This document shows, one piece after another, positions 14,933-23,084 of a stretch of DNA of 26,667 bases. Under the pieces are notes generated by a model. It was not told the origin of the DNA, did not search any database, and saw only the letters and a list, made by a program, of their open reading frames with translations. Numbering within the stretch: the first letter of the stretch is position 1; every line of letters begins with the position of its first letter. Source of the stretch: Nanohaloarchaea archaeon PL-Br10_U2g16 (GTDB lineage Archaea > Nanohalarchaeota > Nanosalinia > Nanosalinales > Nanosalinaceae); contig LKMV01000002.1 of assembly GCA_001563995.1 (NCBI GenBank), forward strand, positions 1 to 26,667, written 5' to 3'. The translations under genes were made by a program, and so were the position numbers.

Positions 14933-15495
14933 ATGGGCTTGAAGAACCCTTTAAAACAGGATATTGAGGAGCTGAAGAGATTCGAGGAGATACTGCTTTC
15001 GCTTAAAGGATTTACCCTTTAGGAGGAAAGTATAATAAGGCGCTGGTAAAGCTTGCGACTCCAGCCTTGGAGAACGGCGTTTATCCATCAACAAAGTTTA
15101 TTTTAATAGGTAAAGGGCTTATAACGATGGAATGTATCGGTCTGAAGATCTATCCAGATTTTCAGTTTGACGAAGAGTTCCAGGATATGACCTAGAAACT
15201 TGTGTTAAAGAATACCGCGAATCCAAAAGACATAGGCAAATCATTCTTCCTGGATCTTGTTGAAAACCAAGAAAGTATCAGGAAACTACCTACAAAGCTG
15301 TCTGAAAAGCTTGAAACTAGAGAAAAAACTCAAAAGATAGAGGTGAATCAGGGCCACCGTGATAACCTTGTTTCCGCATCCCTGATACTAGGATCAGTAT
15401 ATCTTCTATCAGGTTCATTAACACCCTCTTACAGCTTCGGTCTGGGCTTAGTAGGGCTTATAGCAGCGGTTTACTTTATACTGTCCCAGGGATGA
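14933..15495 (+). pseudogene. Broken UbiB/AarF (ABC1 kinase-like) C-terminal remnant
   Basis: Three pieces appear to make up one former protein. Piece 1 (14933-15022) encodes 29 residues, MGLKNPLKQDIEELKRF onward, like the region after the kinase core of UbiB proteins. A frameshift near 15005-15022 leads to piece 2 (15007-15195) with LGGKYNKALVKL, STKFILIGKGLITMECIG and IYPDFQFDEEF, matching the UbiB pattern 'l-l-rall-t-l-e-G-..-L-d-P-d-f'. An in-frame TAG at 15193-15195 separates it from piece 3 (15202-15495), which ends with two hydrophobic C-terminal helices as in UbiB. The N-terminal kinase motifs are absent from the window. This fills the only stretch of over 300 bases without an intact gene. 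Sequencing error or recoding are alternatives. Confidence 0.6.
15202..15495 (+). CDS. Intact tail ORF of the UbiB-like remnant, putative membrane protein
   Basis: 97 residues from GTG at 15202, in the same frame as the preceding 62-codon piece and separated from it by one TAG codon. The first half is charged and helical; the second half has two hydrophobic segments (NLVSASLILGSVYLLSGSL and the C-terminal GLGLVGLIAAVYFILSQG). This is how UbiB/AarF proteins end. It could still be made as a small two-helix membrane protein, but no ribosome-binding site precedes the GTG, so I favour it being part of the pseudogene listed above. Confidence 0.4.
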   Translation: MLKNTANPKDIGKSFFLDLVENQESIRKLPTKLSEKLETREKTQKIEVNQGHRDNLVSASLILGSVYLLSGSLTPSYSFGLGLVGLIAAVYFILSQG

Positions 15496-15500
15496 CACCC

Positions 15501-15510
15501 CTATTTAAAG
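15501..15510 (+). promoter_or_regulatory. TATA box of rps12
   Basis: The sequence ctatttaaag is centred about 27 nt before the rps12 ATG, with no Shine-Dalgarno sequence. It is one of the clearest leaderless promoters in the window and shows that rps12-rps7 is transcribed separately from the polymerase operon. Confidence 0.65.
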
Positions 15511-15531
15511 GTTAAATCAGAGTTTCTGAGT

Positions 15532-15954
15532 ATGGGACTGTACAACGCACGGAAGCTGAAGAACAAGAGACAGAGATACAGATGGAGTGACATCGACTAC
15601 AAGAGAAGGATGAAGAACCTAAAGGAGAAATCAGATCCACTTGAAGGATCACCTCAGGGAAGAGGAATTGTACTTGAAAAGAGAGGAATCGAAGCTAAAC
15701 AGCCTAACTCAGCTATCAGAAAATGTGTACGTGTACAGCTAATTAAAAACGGGAAACAGTTGACTGCATTTGTTCCAGGAGACCAAGCTATCGACCATAT
15801 CGATGAGCACGACGAAGTTCTTATTGAAGGTATCGGAGGAGCAGACTCAGGACCTAAAGGAGATATTCCAACGGTAAGGTACAAAGTAATCAAAGTCAAC
15901 GGAGTTTCACTAGAAGAACTGGTAAGGGGTAACCAGCAGAAACCTACAAGGTGA
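15532..15954 (+). CDS. rps12: 30S ribosomal protein S12
   Basis: 140 residues, archaeal/eukaryotic S23-type S12 located at the decoding centre of the small subunit. Landmarks are GSPQGRGIVLEKRGIEAKQPNSAIRKCVRVQLIKNG (motif region about 39-75) and the C-terminal GDIPTVRYKVIKVNGVSLEELV. The KQPNSA loop that monitors codon-anticodon pairing is intact. It is leaderless with TATA at 15501-15510 and is followed after four bases by rps7, the conserved str-type order. Confidence 0.96.
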   Translation: MGLYNARKLKNKRQRYRWSDIDYKRRMKNLKEKSDPLEGSPQGRGIVLEKRGIEAKQPNSAIRKCVRVQLIKNGKQLTAFVPGDQAIDHIDEHDEVLIEGIGGADSGPKGDIPTVRYKVIKVNGVSLEELVRGNQQKPTR

Positions 15955-15958
15955 TAAA

Positions 15959-16585
15959 ATGACAGAAAACGCTAAATTAGAGTTAGAGGACGAGATGCTA
16001 ACCATGGGTAAATGGGACGCATCCGACGTAGAGATTGAAGACGACGGACTTGTAAGATACATCAGCCTAGAAAACATTCTTGCACCGAGATCAAAAGGTA
16101 GACATACAGAGAAACAGTTCTACAAGGCGGACGTGCCGATTGTAGAAAGGCTTATGACCCGTCTACAGGTAGCCGGACACAGAGGAAACAAACATTACAT
16201 AACATCCGGAAGGAACACAGGAAGTTCTCAGAAGCTATGGAAGCTTATCGAAGAATCATTTGAAATAATTGAAGACGAGACAGGTGAAAACCCTATCCAA
16301 GTACTAGTAGATGCGATTGAAAACTCAGCTCCTGCTGAAGAAGTTGTTACATATCAGAGAGGAGGAGTAAGAGCAAGAAAGGCAGTTATCGTATCACCAC
16401 AGAGAAGGGTTGACTTAGCTCTTAGGATTTTAGCACAAGGAGCATATGAGAAGAGGCTTGCGGACTCAGATACAGCAGCAGAAGTACTTGCAAACGAACT
16501 TATCCTTGCTGCTAACGGTAACGATGATGCAAGGGCAGTTAGAGAGAAAGAGAGAAAAGAAAAGGAAGCAGACGGAGCAAGGTAG
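15959..16585 (+). CDS. rps7: 30S ribosomal protein S7
   Basis: 208 residues, the archaeal/eukaryotic S5-type form of S7, which nucleates assembly of the small-subunit head and contacts E-site tRNA. Recognisable are HTEKQFYKADVPIVERLMTRLQ, ENPIQVLVDAIENSAPAEEVVTYQ, GGVRARKAVIVSPQRRVD and the C-terminal ALRILAQGAYEKRLAD region. The very C-terminus (REKERKEKEADGAR) is a charged tail. GGTGAT at 15950-15955 overlaps the rps12 stop region and lies 3 nt before the ATG. Translation elongation factor genes, which often follow, are absent. Confidence 0.96.
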   Translation: MTENAKLELEDEMLTMGKWDASDVEIEDDGLVRYISLENILAPRSKGRHTEKQFYKADVPIVERLMTRLQVAGHRGNKHYITSGRNTGSSQKLWKLIEESFEIIEDETGENPIQVLVDAIENSAPAEEVVTYQRGGVRARKAVIVSPQRRVDLALRILAQGAYEKRLADSDTAAEVLANELILAANGNDDARAVREKERKEKEADGAR

Positions 16586-16675
16586 CTTCTCCCCCATATT
16601 TCAATCTTACTTTTATTCAGATTTTCTAGATAATTTTGGAAAAGATAAACTGCGTATCCCTAAGGTAAATAAACT

Positions 16676-16709
16676 CTATTCGACAGTATTTTTCTGCTGA
16701 ATAGGGTGA
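16676..16709 (+). promoter_or_regulatory. Hairpin touching a GGTGA ribosome-binding site
   Basis: CTATTC-ga-CAG, a 7-nt loop, CTG-ct-GAATAG forms a 9-bp interrupted stem (16676-16704). Its last base belongs to the GGGTGA whose GGTGA core is 16705-16709. Six nt further on is an ATT codon in frame with the gene annotated from 16770. No ATG, GTG or TTG sits at that distance. The stem could control ribosome access or be the binding site of a regulator. The upstream part of the gap (16586-16675) shows nothing else recognisable. Confidence 0.4.
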
Positions 16710-16769
16710 CAACAGATTAAGGCGGTCGAAAACTTTCTGGAAGGATCAGAATCTGCGGGAGAGACCACA

Positions 16770-17141
16770 TTGGAGAACTACCTCGACTTACAGTCAGAGG
16801 TCGCCGGCGAAGGCTACGGAGAGGAGTTCCATGTTATAGCGGGCGCTTACATAATGAAGGAATCGATAGAAAGATACGACAGCCCTAAACTCGGTATAGG
16901 TCTTGCAGCGGCCGGTGGAGTAGGAAAAGAGATCTTCGACATGCACACAAGATACCATTTCGATCCTTTGGACGTGGCTTACTGGGTTCTAGGAAGCTAC
17001 ATATGTCTACAGTTTTACAAGAATGCACAGAAAAACCCTGATATACATAAGGAAGAGCTGGATGAAGAATTTTTATCGATGGTTGACGAGCCCAGGCTAG
17101 AGATAGAGTACAGTGATATAGCACAGGATGTAGAAGGTTAG
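16770..17141 (+). CDS. Small putative membrane-associated protein, unknown function
   Basis: 123 residues from TTG 16770, or 141 if translation starts at the ATT at 16716. The core GLAAAGGVGKEIFDMHTRYHFDPLDVAYWVLGSYICLQFY resembles the 'G-x-G-K-E-x-x-D ... f-d-x-x-D-x-x-x-x-x-x-G' pattern of small YfiM/DUF2279-like membrane proteins. It has two moderately hydrophobic helices linked by a charged loop. The C-terminal tail is acidic. The TTG has a purine-rich GGGAGAG 6-7 nt upstream, but the ATT has the canonical GGTGA of this genome. The DUF1512 gene follows after 37 bases, so they may form an operon. Function unknown; the family resemblance is weak. Confidence 0.55.
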   Translation: MENYLDLQSEVAGEGYGEEFHVIAGAYIMKESIERYDSPKLGIGLAAAGGVGKEIFDMHTRYHFDPLDVAYWVLGSYICLQFYKNAQKNPDIHKEELDEEFLSMVDEPRLEIEYSDIAQDVEG

Positions 17142-17178
17142 TGCCTATGTTAAAAAACTTCAACTTTGAGGATATGAT

Positions 17179-18465
17179 ATGGTCTTACCAGAGTTTATGG
17201 CAGGTTCAGGCAACATACTTACACAGCTTTATCAGATAATAATAATTCTATCGTTTTTGATATGGCCTATACTAATAGTTTTCGGACCGAAGCTGTATAT
17301 CTGGTACGCAGACAAGAAGATGGTTAAGGTACTGGAAGAGCTGGAGATGTACAGAGACGACGTAGAACATATGTTCTTAGGTAAGCTGACTTCATCCAAG
17401 ACAGAGCAGCTTGAGAACAGATTCAACACCATCAAAGACTTCAAGTTTTCCGCTCCTACCAACCTTGACCCTGCCGGAATGGTAGACAAGCTTGAGCATG
17501 TGCTTGACACTTCGGAACATAAGTTCGATAGATTTATCGAAAAGTACGCGGATTCAGAGGATGAAGAAGATCTGGCAGACCTTAACATGGCTTTCAAAGG
17601 AGTTATGGGGATCAACCAGATCCATAAAGTGATGAAGCATTTCAGACAGTTGATCAAGAAGACAAAGATGTTCCAGCTGATCTCAATGGCTCAACTGATG
17701 ATGCCGATTTACCAAGAGCTTGCAGAAGCTCAGAAAGAAGCAACAAGAGCATTCCTAGACAGGGCTCCGATCGGCGACACTATTGGGCCTCTAGTAGCTG
17801 CAAAGTTAATCAAATCAGATGAAGAAGAGCTTGAGGAAGTAGCAAAGAACATAGTCGTTTCAGAAGAACAGATAGAGGAAAACACAGTTCACGTAGTAAA
17901 GTCCAAGGGTCCCGGTGCAAGACTTGGAAAGTATGGAGATGCACTGGAAGAAATTGCCGAAGAAAATGAACTAGAAGCAATAATAACGGTAGACGCAGCC
18001 GCAAAGTTCGAAGGAGAAGACACCGGAACAGTCTCAGAAGGAGTAGGAGTTATGATGGGAGGACCGGGTGTAGAGAAATCAAAGATCGAAGAAGTAGCAG
18101 TAGAACACAGTATCCCTCTTGAAGGGATTATAATCAAACAAAGCCCGGCTGAAGCATCAAAGCCTATGAAAAACCCAATCTACGAAGCTTACAGACCTGC
18201 AGTACAGAAGACCGAAGACATTGTCTCGGAGTTTGACGGAGATGTTGCAGTAGTCGGCGTAGGAAACACTTCAGGGGTTGGAAACACCAGAAAGTCTACT
18301 ATGGGAGTACACAACAAGCTGAGAAAGTACTGGAAGGAGTACGAAGAACAGGAAGATGAAGAAGTCTCCTACATGGGACTTCTAGGAGCTCTGCCGATGG
18401 GAGGCGGAGACCAGATGGGAAGAGATGTGAGAGAAAGACTGATGTGGAAGATTCCACGTCGTTAA
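17179..18465 (+). CDS. DUF1512 family archaeal membrane-anchored protein
   Basis: 428 residues. One N-terminal membrane helix (about residues 17-37, QIIIILSFLIWPILIVFGP) is followed by a helical cytoplasmic region. A C-terminal globular domain rich in glycine loops follows: SKGPGARLGKYG, ITVDAAAKFEGEDTG, VGVMMGGPGVEKSKIEE, VVGVGNTSGVGN and a final GALPMGGGDQMGRD. This matches DUF1512, a conserved archaeal family without known function. The glycine loops hint at nucleotide or phosphate binding, which is speculation. ATG 17179 is preceded by GAGG at 17168-17171. Confidence 0.8.
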   Translation: MVLPEFMAGSGNILTQLYQIIIILSFLIWPILIVFGPKLYIWYADKKMVKVLEELEMYRDDVEHMFLGKLTSSKTEQLENRFNTIKDFKFSAPTNLDPAGMVDKLEHVLDTSEHKFDRFIEKYADSEDEEDLADLNMAFKGVMGINQIHKVMKHFRQLIKKTKMFQLISMAQLMMPIYQELAEAQKEATRAFLDRAPIGDTIGPLVAAKLIKSDEEELEEVAKNIVVSEEQIEENTVHVVKSKGPGARLGKYGDALEEIAEENELEAIITVDAAAKFEGEDTGTVSEGVGVMMGGPGVEKSKIEEVAVEHSIPLEGIIIKQSPAEASKPMKNPIYEAYRPAVQKTEDIVSEFDGDVAVVGVGNTSGVGNTRKSTMGVHNKLRKYWKEYEEQEDEEVSYMGLLGALPMGGGDQMGRDVRERLMWKIPRR

Positions 18466-18483
18466 TCTTTTCCATTCATTTAA

Positions 18484-18491
18484 GTTATATC
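18484..18491 (+). promoter_or_regulatory. TATA box of herA
   Basis: The sequence gttatatc is centred about 27 nt before the herA ATG at 18514 and no Shine-Dalgarno sequence follows, indicating a leaderless transcript. Confidence 0.55.
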
Positions 18492-18513
18492 TCTTTTCTT
18501 ACATTAACTTTAC

Positions 18514-19980
18514 ATGATAGGATCTATTGTCCAGAGGGACGGCACCCCTAACTCAGCGGAGTTCTTCTTTGTACATGATAAAGATGTAGGAAAAGGCGGA
18601 TACGTACAGTACGAGAAAGATGGAAAGGTTATCGCAAGAATAGCCGAAGTCTTCAAGGCAAACCAGTACTTTGAAGATGTCGAAGGAGTCTCCGAAACAT
18701 TGGGAGAGGATATAGAGAAGAAGTTCCCTGTGGATGAATGGGAGGTATCCCTTGCCAAAGCCAATATTATGGGCAAGTTCTCCGAGTCAGGAAGGATTGA
18801 AAGGGTAACCCAGTCACCGGAGCCTGGAACGGAGATCGGGAAGGCTGATCCCGACCGGGTAAGAGAGTTTCTGGGACTTAAGCAGGACGGCCTGACTATC
18901 GGAAAAGTCCAACAGCAGGAAGTCGATGCCTCTCTAGACATGACCGATACTTTACAGAAACATTTTGCTATACTTGCCCAGTCCGGAGCAGGTAAATCCT
19001 ACACAGCATCGGTACTTCTTGAAGAGTTACTAGATTCAGAACACTCTCCCACTATTCTGGCAGTAGACCCACACGGCGACTATACCTGTTTTGGAGAAGA
19101 CAAACAGTATATGAACAGGGTAAAAGTATTCAGAGACGATAACATATCCATAGCTGTCAACAGTCTCTCAGCCGACAAGATAGCAATGTTTTTCTCAGAG
19201 AACTTTTCCTCAGTCCAGAGACAGGAGCTAGCAGAAGTATTTTCCAACCTGAAAAGAGGAGAAAACTCTGACTTTGGAATCAAACATCTAATTGAAAGAG
19301 TAGAGTCAAAACAGATGGATGAGAAGACCAAATACTCTTTACTCAGAAAACTTAACCGGCTTAACTCTATGGGAATATTTGGAAAAGTTAACTCCCCTAA
19401 CAAGAACGATCTGGAGCCTGGAAAGCTTAACATACTAGACCTTTCCTCAATGATAAACCACAGAAAGAAACAGATAGCTACCGCATTCTTCGGACAACAT
19501 TTCTTTAGACTAAGGAGACAGGAAAGAATACCGCCGTTCCTCTATCTCTTGGAGGAAGCACATAACTTTGCACCGGAGAAAGCTCCGGTACCTTCAAGAT
19601 CAGTAATCGAGAAGATGGCTAGAGAAGGAAGGAAGTTTAACGCAGCGATAGGGCTGATCTCTCAACGACCTGTAAAACTTTCGACAACCGCACTTTCCCA
19701 GTGCAACACCAAGTTTATCATGAGAGTGACCAACCCGAACGATCTTGACCATATCTCACAGAGCTCGGAAGGGATAACCAAAGAAGTTACCGCCCAAATA
19801 CCAGGCCTAAAGACAGGAGAAGCTATAACGATAGGAGAAGCCGTAAACTATCCGACGTTTGTCGATGTAAGAAAAAGGAGATCAGAGACCGGAGACTCAG
19901 GCGAAGGATTGGAAGATACACTTAAACAGTGGGAAGAAGATCAAGAACAGAAGGAAAAAGACGCAGAAGCGTTTATGTAG
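18514..19980 (+). CDS. herA: HerA DNA translocase/helicase
   Basis: 488 residues, typical for HerA, a hexameric FtsK-like ATPase that drives DNA end resection with the NurA nuclease after Mre11-Rad50. The N-terminal HAS-barrel runs to about residue 130. Walker A is QSGAGKS (156-162); Walker B FLYLLEEAHNFAP (342-354); the REGRKF motif (370-375) carries the likely arginine finger, and LISQRP follows. It has a leaderless promoter. It converges with the mre11-rad50-unknown operon: the stop codons of herA (19980) and the unknown gene (19982) are one base apart. No recognisable nurA lies in the window. Confidence 0.92.
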   Translation: MIGSIVQRDGTPNSAEFFFVHDKDVGKGGYVQYEKDGKVIARIAEVFKANQYFEDVEGVSETLGEDIEKKFPVDEWEVSLAKANIMGKFSESGRIERVTQSPEPGTEIGKADPDRVREFLGLKQDGLTIGKVQQQEVDASLDMTDTLQKHFAILAQSGAGKSYTASVLLEELLDSEHSPTILAVDPHGDYTCFGEDKQYMNRVKVFRDDNISIAVNSLSADKIAMFFSENFSSVQRQELAEVFSNLKRGENSDFGIKHLIERVESKQMDEKTKYSLLRKLNRLNSMGIFGKVNSPNKNDLEPGKLNILDLSSMINHRKKQIATAFFGQHFFRLRRQERIPPFLYLLEEAHNFAPEKAPVPSRSVIEKMAREGRKFNAAIGLISQRPVKLSTTALSQCNTKFIMRVTNPNDLDHISQSSEGITKEVTAQIPGLKTGEAITIGEAVNYPTFVDVRKRRSETGDSGEGLEDTLKQWEEDQEQKEKDAEAFM

Positions 19981-19981
19981 A

Positions 19982-20794
19982 TTAAGAAATCAAACCTTGC
20001 CAAACATTACATATTTTACATTTTGCCTTATTCATCATATCAGTTTGCATACTGAGCTGCTCAATTTCTTCTTCATGAGGATAATTTGTTCTGAAGATAT
20101 CCCCATATATATTCTCTCCTATATCGCGCTCTAAAGCCAATGCAATTGAGGCACCTAAGTTATATTCCATAGAGCTAAAATCACATACGTTATCAATAAT
20201 TTCTTGTGACTCTTGATTCGTTAAACCTATTTTCTCTAAATCCTCTATTTGACATCCACTTTCAAGTTCTTTCAAAGTTGCAAAGCCGTCAGCCACCACA
20301 TAAGTTTGGAGTTCGATGTAGAGATTCTGCCATTCCTCTCTGTCATTATTGGATATCTCCTTAGTGGACACAGCTCTTTCCAAACCCTCTCTAAATAACG
20401 GATGGCTCCATGTTTCAGATTCACGAAACTGATATAGATGGAAGATCTCCGAACTAAGCTCTTTGTAAAAAAGATTATCGCCTTCTATATTATCAGGTAT
20501 CTTAACCATATCTCTAAAAGCAGAATAGCTGGAGTTATCTACATCAGCTAAGATAATTTTCTCTTCTAGCTCATTGGCCTCAATCATATCTATATCAAGC
20601 ATTTCTGAATAAGAGCTATTTAAATCCTCTAAATAGTCATTTAAATTCGTTTTATCAAAGTTTCCAGCCTCATGCCGACTACATATCGCTTTGTAATCAG
20701 TAACTAACTCTCCTAAATTTCTTGCTCTAAATTCAGAAACTGAACTACTAGCCAAAGACTCAACTCTAGGTAGTAAATCATAATCTTCATTCAT
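19982..20794 (-). CDS. Unknown protein co-operonic with rad50
   Basis: 270 residues from ATG 20794. GGTGAT on the minus strand directly precedes the ATG at 20800 but is well spaced (about 6 nt) for the one at 20794. It is an acidic, mostly helical protein with one pair of cysteines near the end (CKICNVW), no clear zinc set and no membrane helix. I recognise no family, and NurA motifs are not visible. It starts 25 bases after the rad50 stop on the same strand, so the two are transcribed together. Codon use is AT-richer than in rad50 and mre11 (more ATA, AAA and TTA), hinting at later arrival. The place in the operon suggests a link to double-strand break repair, but that is context only. Confidence 0.65.
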   Translation of the reverse strand: MNEDYDLLPRVESLASSSVSEFRARNLGELVTDYKAICSRHEAGNFDKTNLNDYLEDLNSSYSEMLDIDMIEANELEEKIILADVDNSSYSAFRDMVKIPDNIEGDNLFYKELSSEIFHLYQFRESETWSHPLFREGLERAVSTKEISNNDREEWQNLYIELQTYVVADGFATLKELESGCQIEDLEKIGLTNQESQEIIDNVCDFSSMEYNLGASIALALERDIGENIYGDIFRTNYPHEEEIEQLSMQTDMMNKAKCKICNVWQGLIS

Positions 20795-20819
20795 TTTCAT
20801 ATCACCAACTACTTAAAAT

Positions 20820-23084
20820 CTACTCCACTTCTTCAACCTCTGTAAGCCCTGTCTCGGTGTTCTTTTTCTCCAGCTGGTAAAGCTTTCCTGTTACAGCAGC
20901 CTCCAAGGCCGGATCATGTGTGACTAAGAACATCTGATCCAGTAAGTCTCCCGAGTTCTTTCTCAAAGTTTCAGCCAGCTCTTCCACCGCTGAAGAATCC
21001 ATGTTATGTGTCGGCTCGTCAAGCATCAGTAGCTCTATCTTCGGCGAAAGAGTGTAAGTTAAAGCTAGCCTCATCACAAGCGCTGCAGAATGTCTCTCTC
21101 CACCGGAAACCTCGGCCTCAGCTGATATCCAGTTGTTCTCAGAATCTAGCACCTCCACAAGGTAGTCTTCTTCCGCGTTCAGCCTCAACGAGTAGTAATC
21201 ATCATAAGGATAGATCTGGCTCCAAATATCATCCATCAAGCTGTTCAGCTGTTTTACAAACGTCTCTCGGAGCTCTACCTGTGTCTTTTTCAGCCCTGTC
21301 TTGTACTCATGGACGTAGTCCAATACTGAGTCAAGCCGTGAGACCTGCTGTTCCAGATCCTGTTTTTTCTCCATCTCTTTCTCCATGACCTCTAGCCTTT
21401 TCTTCTTTTCCTCCATCAGCTCTTCATGGGAGTTGAACTTCTGTTTTTTACCGGATCTTTCCTCTTTGAGCTCTGATATCTTCTCTCTCAACTGTTTGAG
21501 CTCCTCTTCATTGAACTCTATCTCTTCAAGCTGCTGCCGACACTGTTCAAGTTTCTCCAATACATGCTCTTTCTTCTGTTCTAGCTCGTCGACCTCTTCC
21601 ACAAGCTCAAGCGTTTCAATCTGCTCCTCCAGCTGTTCAAGCTGTTCCTTAGAGAACTGTTCTTCCAACATTTCAACTTTATCATTTATTTCCTCCAACG
21701 CTTCAGACATATCTTTCAAATCCTGCTCTTTCTCTTCTAACTTCTCTTCCGAATTTTTATACTCTAAGAGGTCTTCTTTCTCCTCCTCAAGGTCTGCTTT
21801 CTCCTCATCCAGATTCTGAACCTTCCTCTTCAGTTTCTTCTCCTTCTTCTTCATTTCTGCGATCAGCTTTTGCCTCGTCTCAAGCTCTTCCTTCCTGTGT
21901 TCTTCATCCATCTTCTGTCCACAGGTCGGGCAGTCTCCATCCGTATCCTTCAGTTTCTCGAGAGACTCTTCAAGGTTTTTCCTATCCGCATAAATCTTGT
22001 TGCCTTTTTTCTTAGCCTTTTCCAGTTTTTTAGTCTTTTTATCAAGCTCTTCCTCTACATCCTCCAACTTTTCAAACTTTTCTACCTGTTGCTCCAGCTC
22101 TTCCTTTTTCTGCTCCAGCTTTTCTATCTGCTTCTGTTTAAACTCTTTTTTCTGATTTAGCTCCTGGATCTTCTGTTTTCTCTGTTCCATCTCTTCCTTC
22201 TGTTCTTTCTTAGCTTCCAGCTGTTTCTCAGGATTTTCAAAAGAAGAAAGTTTTTGCTCTATCTCTTCAAGCCTCTCTTCAAGGTCTTCCTTCCTTGTCT
22301 CAAGCTTTGTCTCCTTCTTCTCAAGCTTCTTGCTCTGCTGTCTCTTCTCTTCCATCTCTTCCTTCTTTTCAGCCATCTCTTCGATATCTTTATCCAGCTT
22401 TTCAAGCTTCTCCTGAAGCTGTTCTTTCTGGTCTTCCAGCTCTTCTATCTCTTCTTCAAGCTCTGAGACCTTTCCCTCATCTATCTCTTGATCAAGCTTG
22501 CCGAGCTCTTCCTGTTTGGTTTTCAGCTCCTTCTTCAGATTATTCTCTACCTTCACCACGGTTTTTCTAGCGTCTTCAAACCTATCGATCTTCAGTAGTT
22601 CATCGATCCTTTCCTTCCTCTCGCCGGGCCTCATGTTCAAAAACAGGTCTAAACTGTTCTGTTCCGAGTATATAGCTCTAGTAAAGGATTTGAAGTCCAG
22701 CCCTATCAGCTTTTCAACCTGTTCAGTCACTTCTCTAGTGGACGGAGCCTCTATCAGTTCGCCTTCCTTTCTTAACTCGCTTCTATCTGTACCTTTACCT
22801 CTTACTATCTTTCTTTTCACAGAATAGTTATCTTCTCCTAGTCTAAAATCGACCTCGATCTCTGCCTCCTTCGCTTCCGACGGCGTTCTCCTTATAAGAT
22901 CATCCAGTGTAACTTCTCTTGAATTATGTGCCGGCGTTGTTCCAAAAAGTCCGAATACAGCTGCTTCCATGACTGAAGACTTTCCTGAACCCATAGTACC
23001 TATCAAGGCGTTTACTCCTTTTGTAAAATCGATCTCAGTCTCGTGATGGGACTTCCAGTTCTTCATTCTAACTTTTTCAATCAT
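20820..23084 (-). CDS. rad50: DNA double-strand break repair ATPase Rad50
   Basis: 754 residues, somewhat shorter than the roughly 850-900 of many archaeal Rad50 proteins. Walker A is GTMGSGKS (29-36), the Q-loop region is AIYSEQNSLD near 137-146, and long coiled coils flank the zinc hook CPTC (C385, C388). The C-terminal head has SGGE (660-663), Walker B LMLDEPT with D689/E690 and the D-loop NMDS, and the H-loop HD at 723. It forms the Mre11-Rad50 complex that tethers and processes DNA ends. The start overlaps the mre11 stop by 8 bases, showing tight coupling. The shorter length lies in the coiled coils, so the complex would have shorter arms. Confidence 0.96.
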   Translation of the reverse strand: MIEKVRMKNWKSHHETEIDFTKGVNALIGTMGSGKSSVMEAAVFGLFGTTPAHNSREVTLDDLIRRTPSEAKEAEIEVDFRLGEDNYSVKRKIVRGKGTDRSELRKEGELIEAPSTREVTEQVEKLIGLDFKSFTRAIYSEQNSLDLFLNMRPGERKERIDELLKIDRFEDARKTVVKVENNLKKELKTKQEELGKLDQEIDEGKVSELEEEIEELEDQKEQLQEKLEKLDKDIEEMAEKKEEMEEKRQQSKKLEKKETKLETRKEDLEERLEEIEQKLSSFENPEKQLEAKKEQKEEMEQRKQKIQELNQKKEFKQKQIEKLEQKKEELEQQVEKFEKLEDVEEELDKKTKKLEKAKKKGNKIYADRKNLEESLEKLKDTDGDCPTCGQKMDEEHRKEELETRQKLIAEMKKKEKKLKRKVQNLDEEKADLEEEKEDLLEYKNSEEKLEEKEQDLKDMSEALEEINDKVEMLEEQFSKEQLEQLEEQIETLELVEEVDELEQKKEHVLEKLEQCRQQLEEIEFNEEELKQLREKISELKEERSGKKQKFNSHEELMEEKKKRLEVMEKEMEKKQDLEQQVSRLDSVLDYVHEYKTGLKKTQVELRETFVKQLNSLMDDIWSQIYPYDDYYSLRLNAEEDYLVEVLDSENNWISAEAEVSGGERHSAALVMRLALTYTLSPKIELLMLDEPTHNMDSSAVEELAETLRKNSGDLLDQMFLVTHDPALEAAVTGKLYQLEKKNTETGLTEVEEVE

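Noticed and set aside
16446..16700. Plus-strand frame overlapping the end of rps7
   Set aside because: It is an out-of-frame reading of rps7 extended into the AT-rich gap, with no ribosome-binding site and no protein-like continuation.
19982..20794. The unknown gene as NurA
   Set aside because: No convincing NurA nuclease motifs; the one DxD-like stretch (ADVDNSS) lies about 90 residues in, without the C-terminal partners.
21385..22570. Ser/Leu-rich plus-strand frames opposite rad50
   Set aside because: They are shadows of the Glu/Lys-rich coiled-coil coding sequence on the minus strand, with low-complexity content and no start signals.
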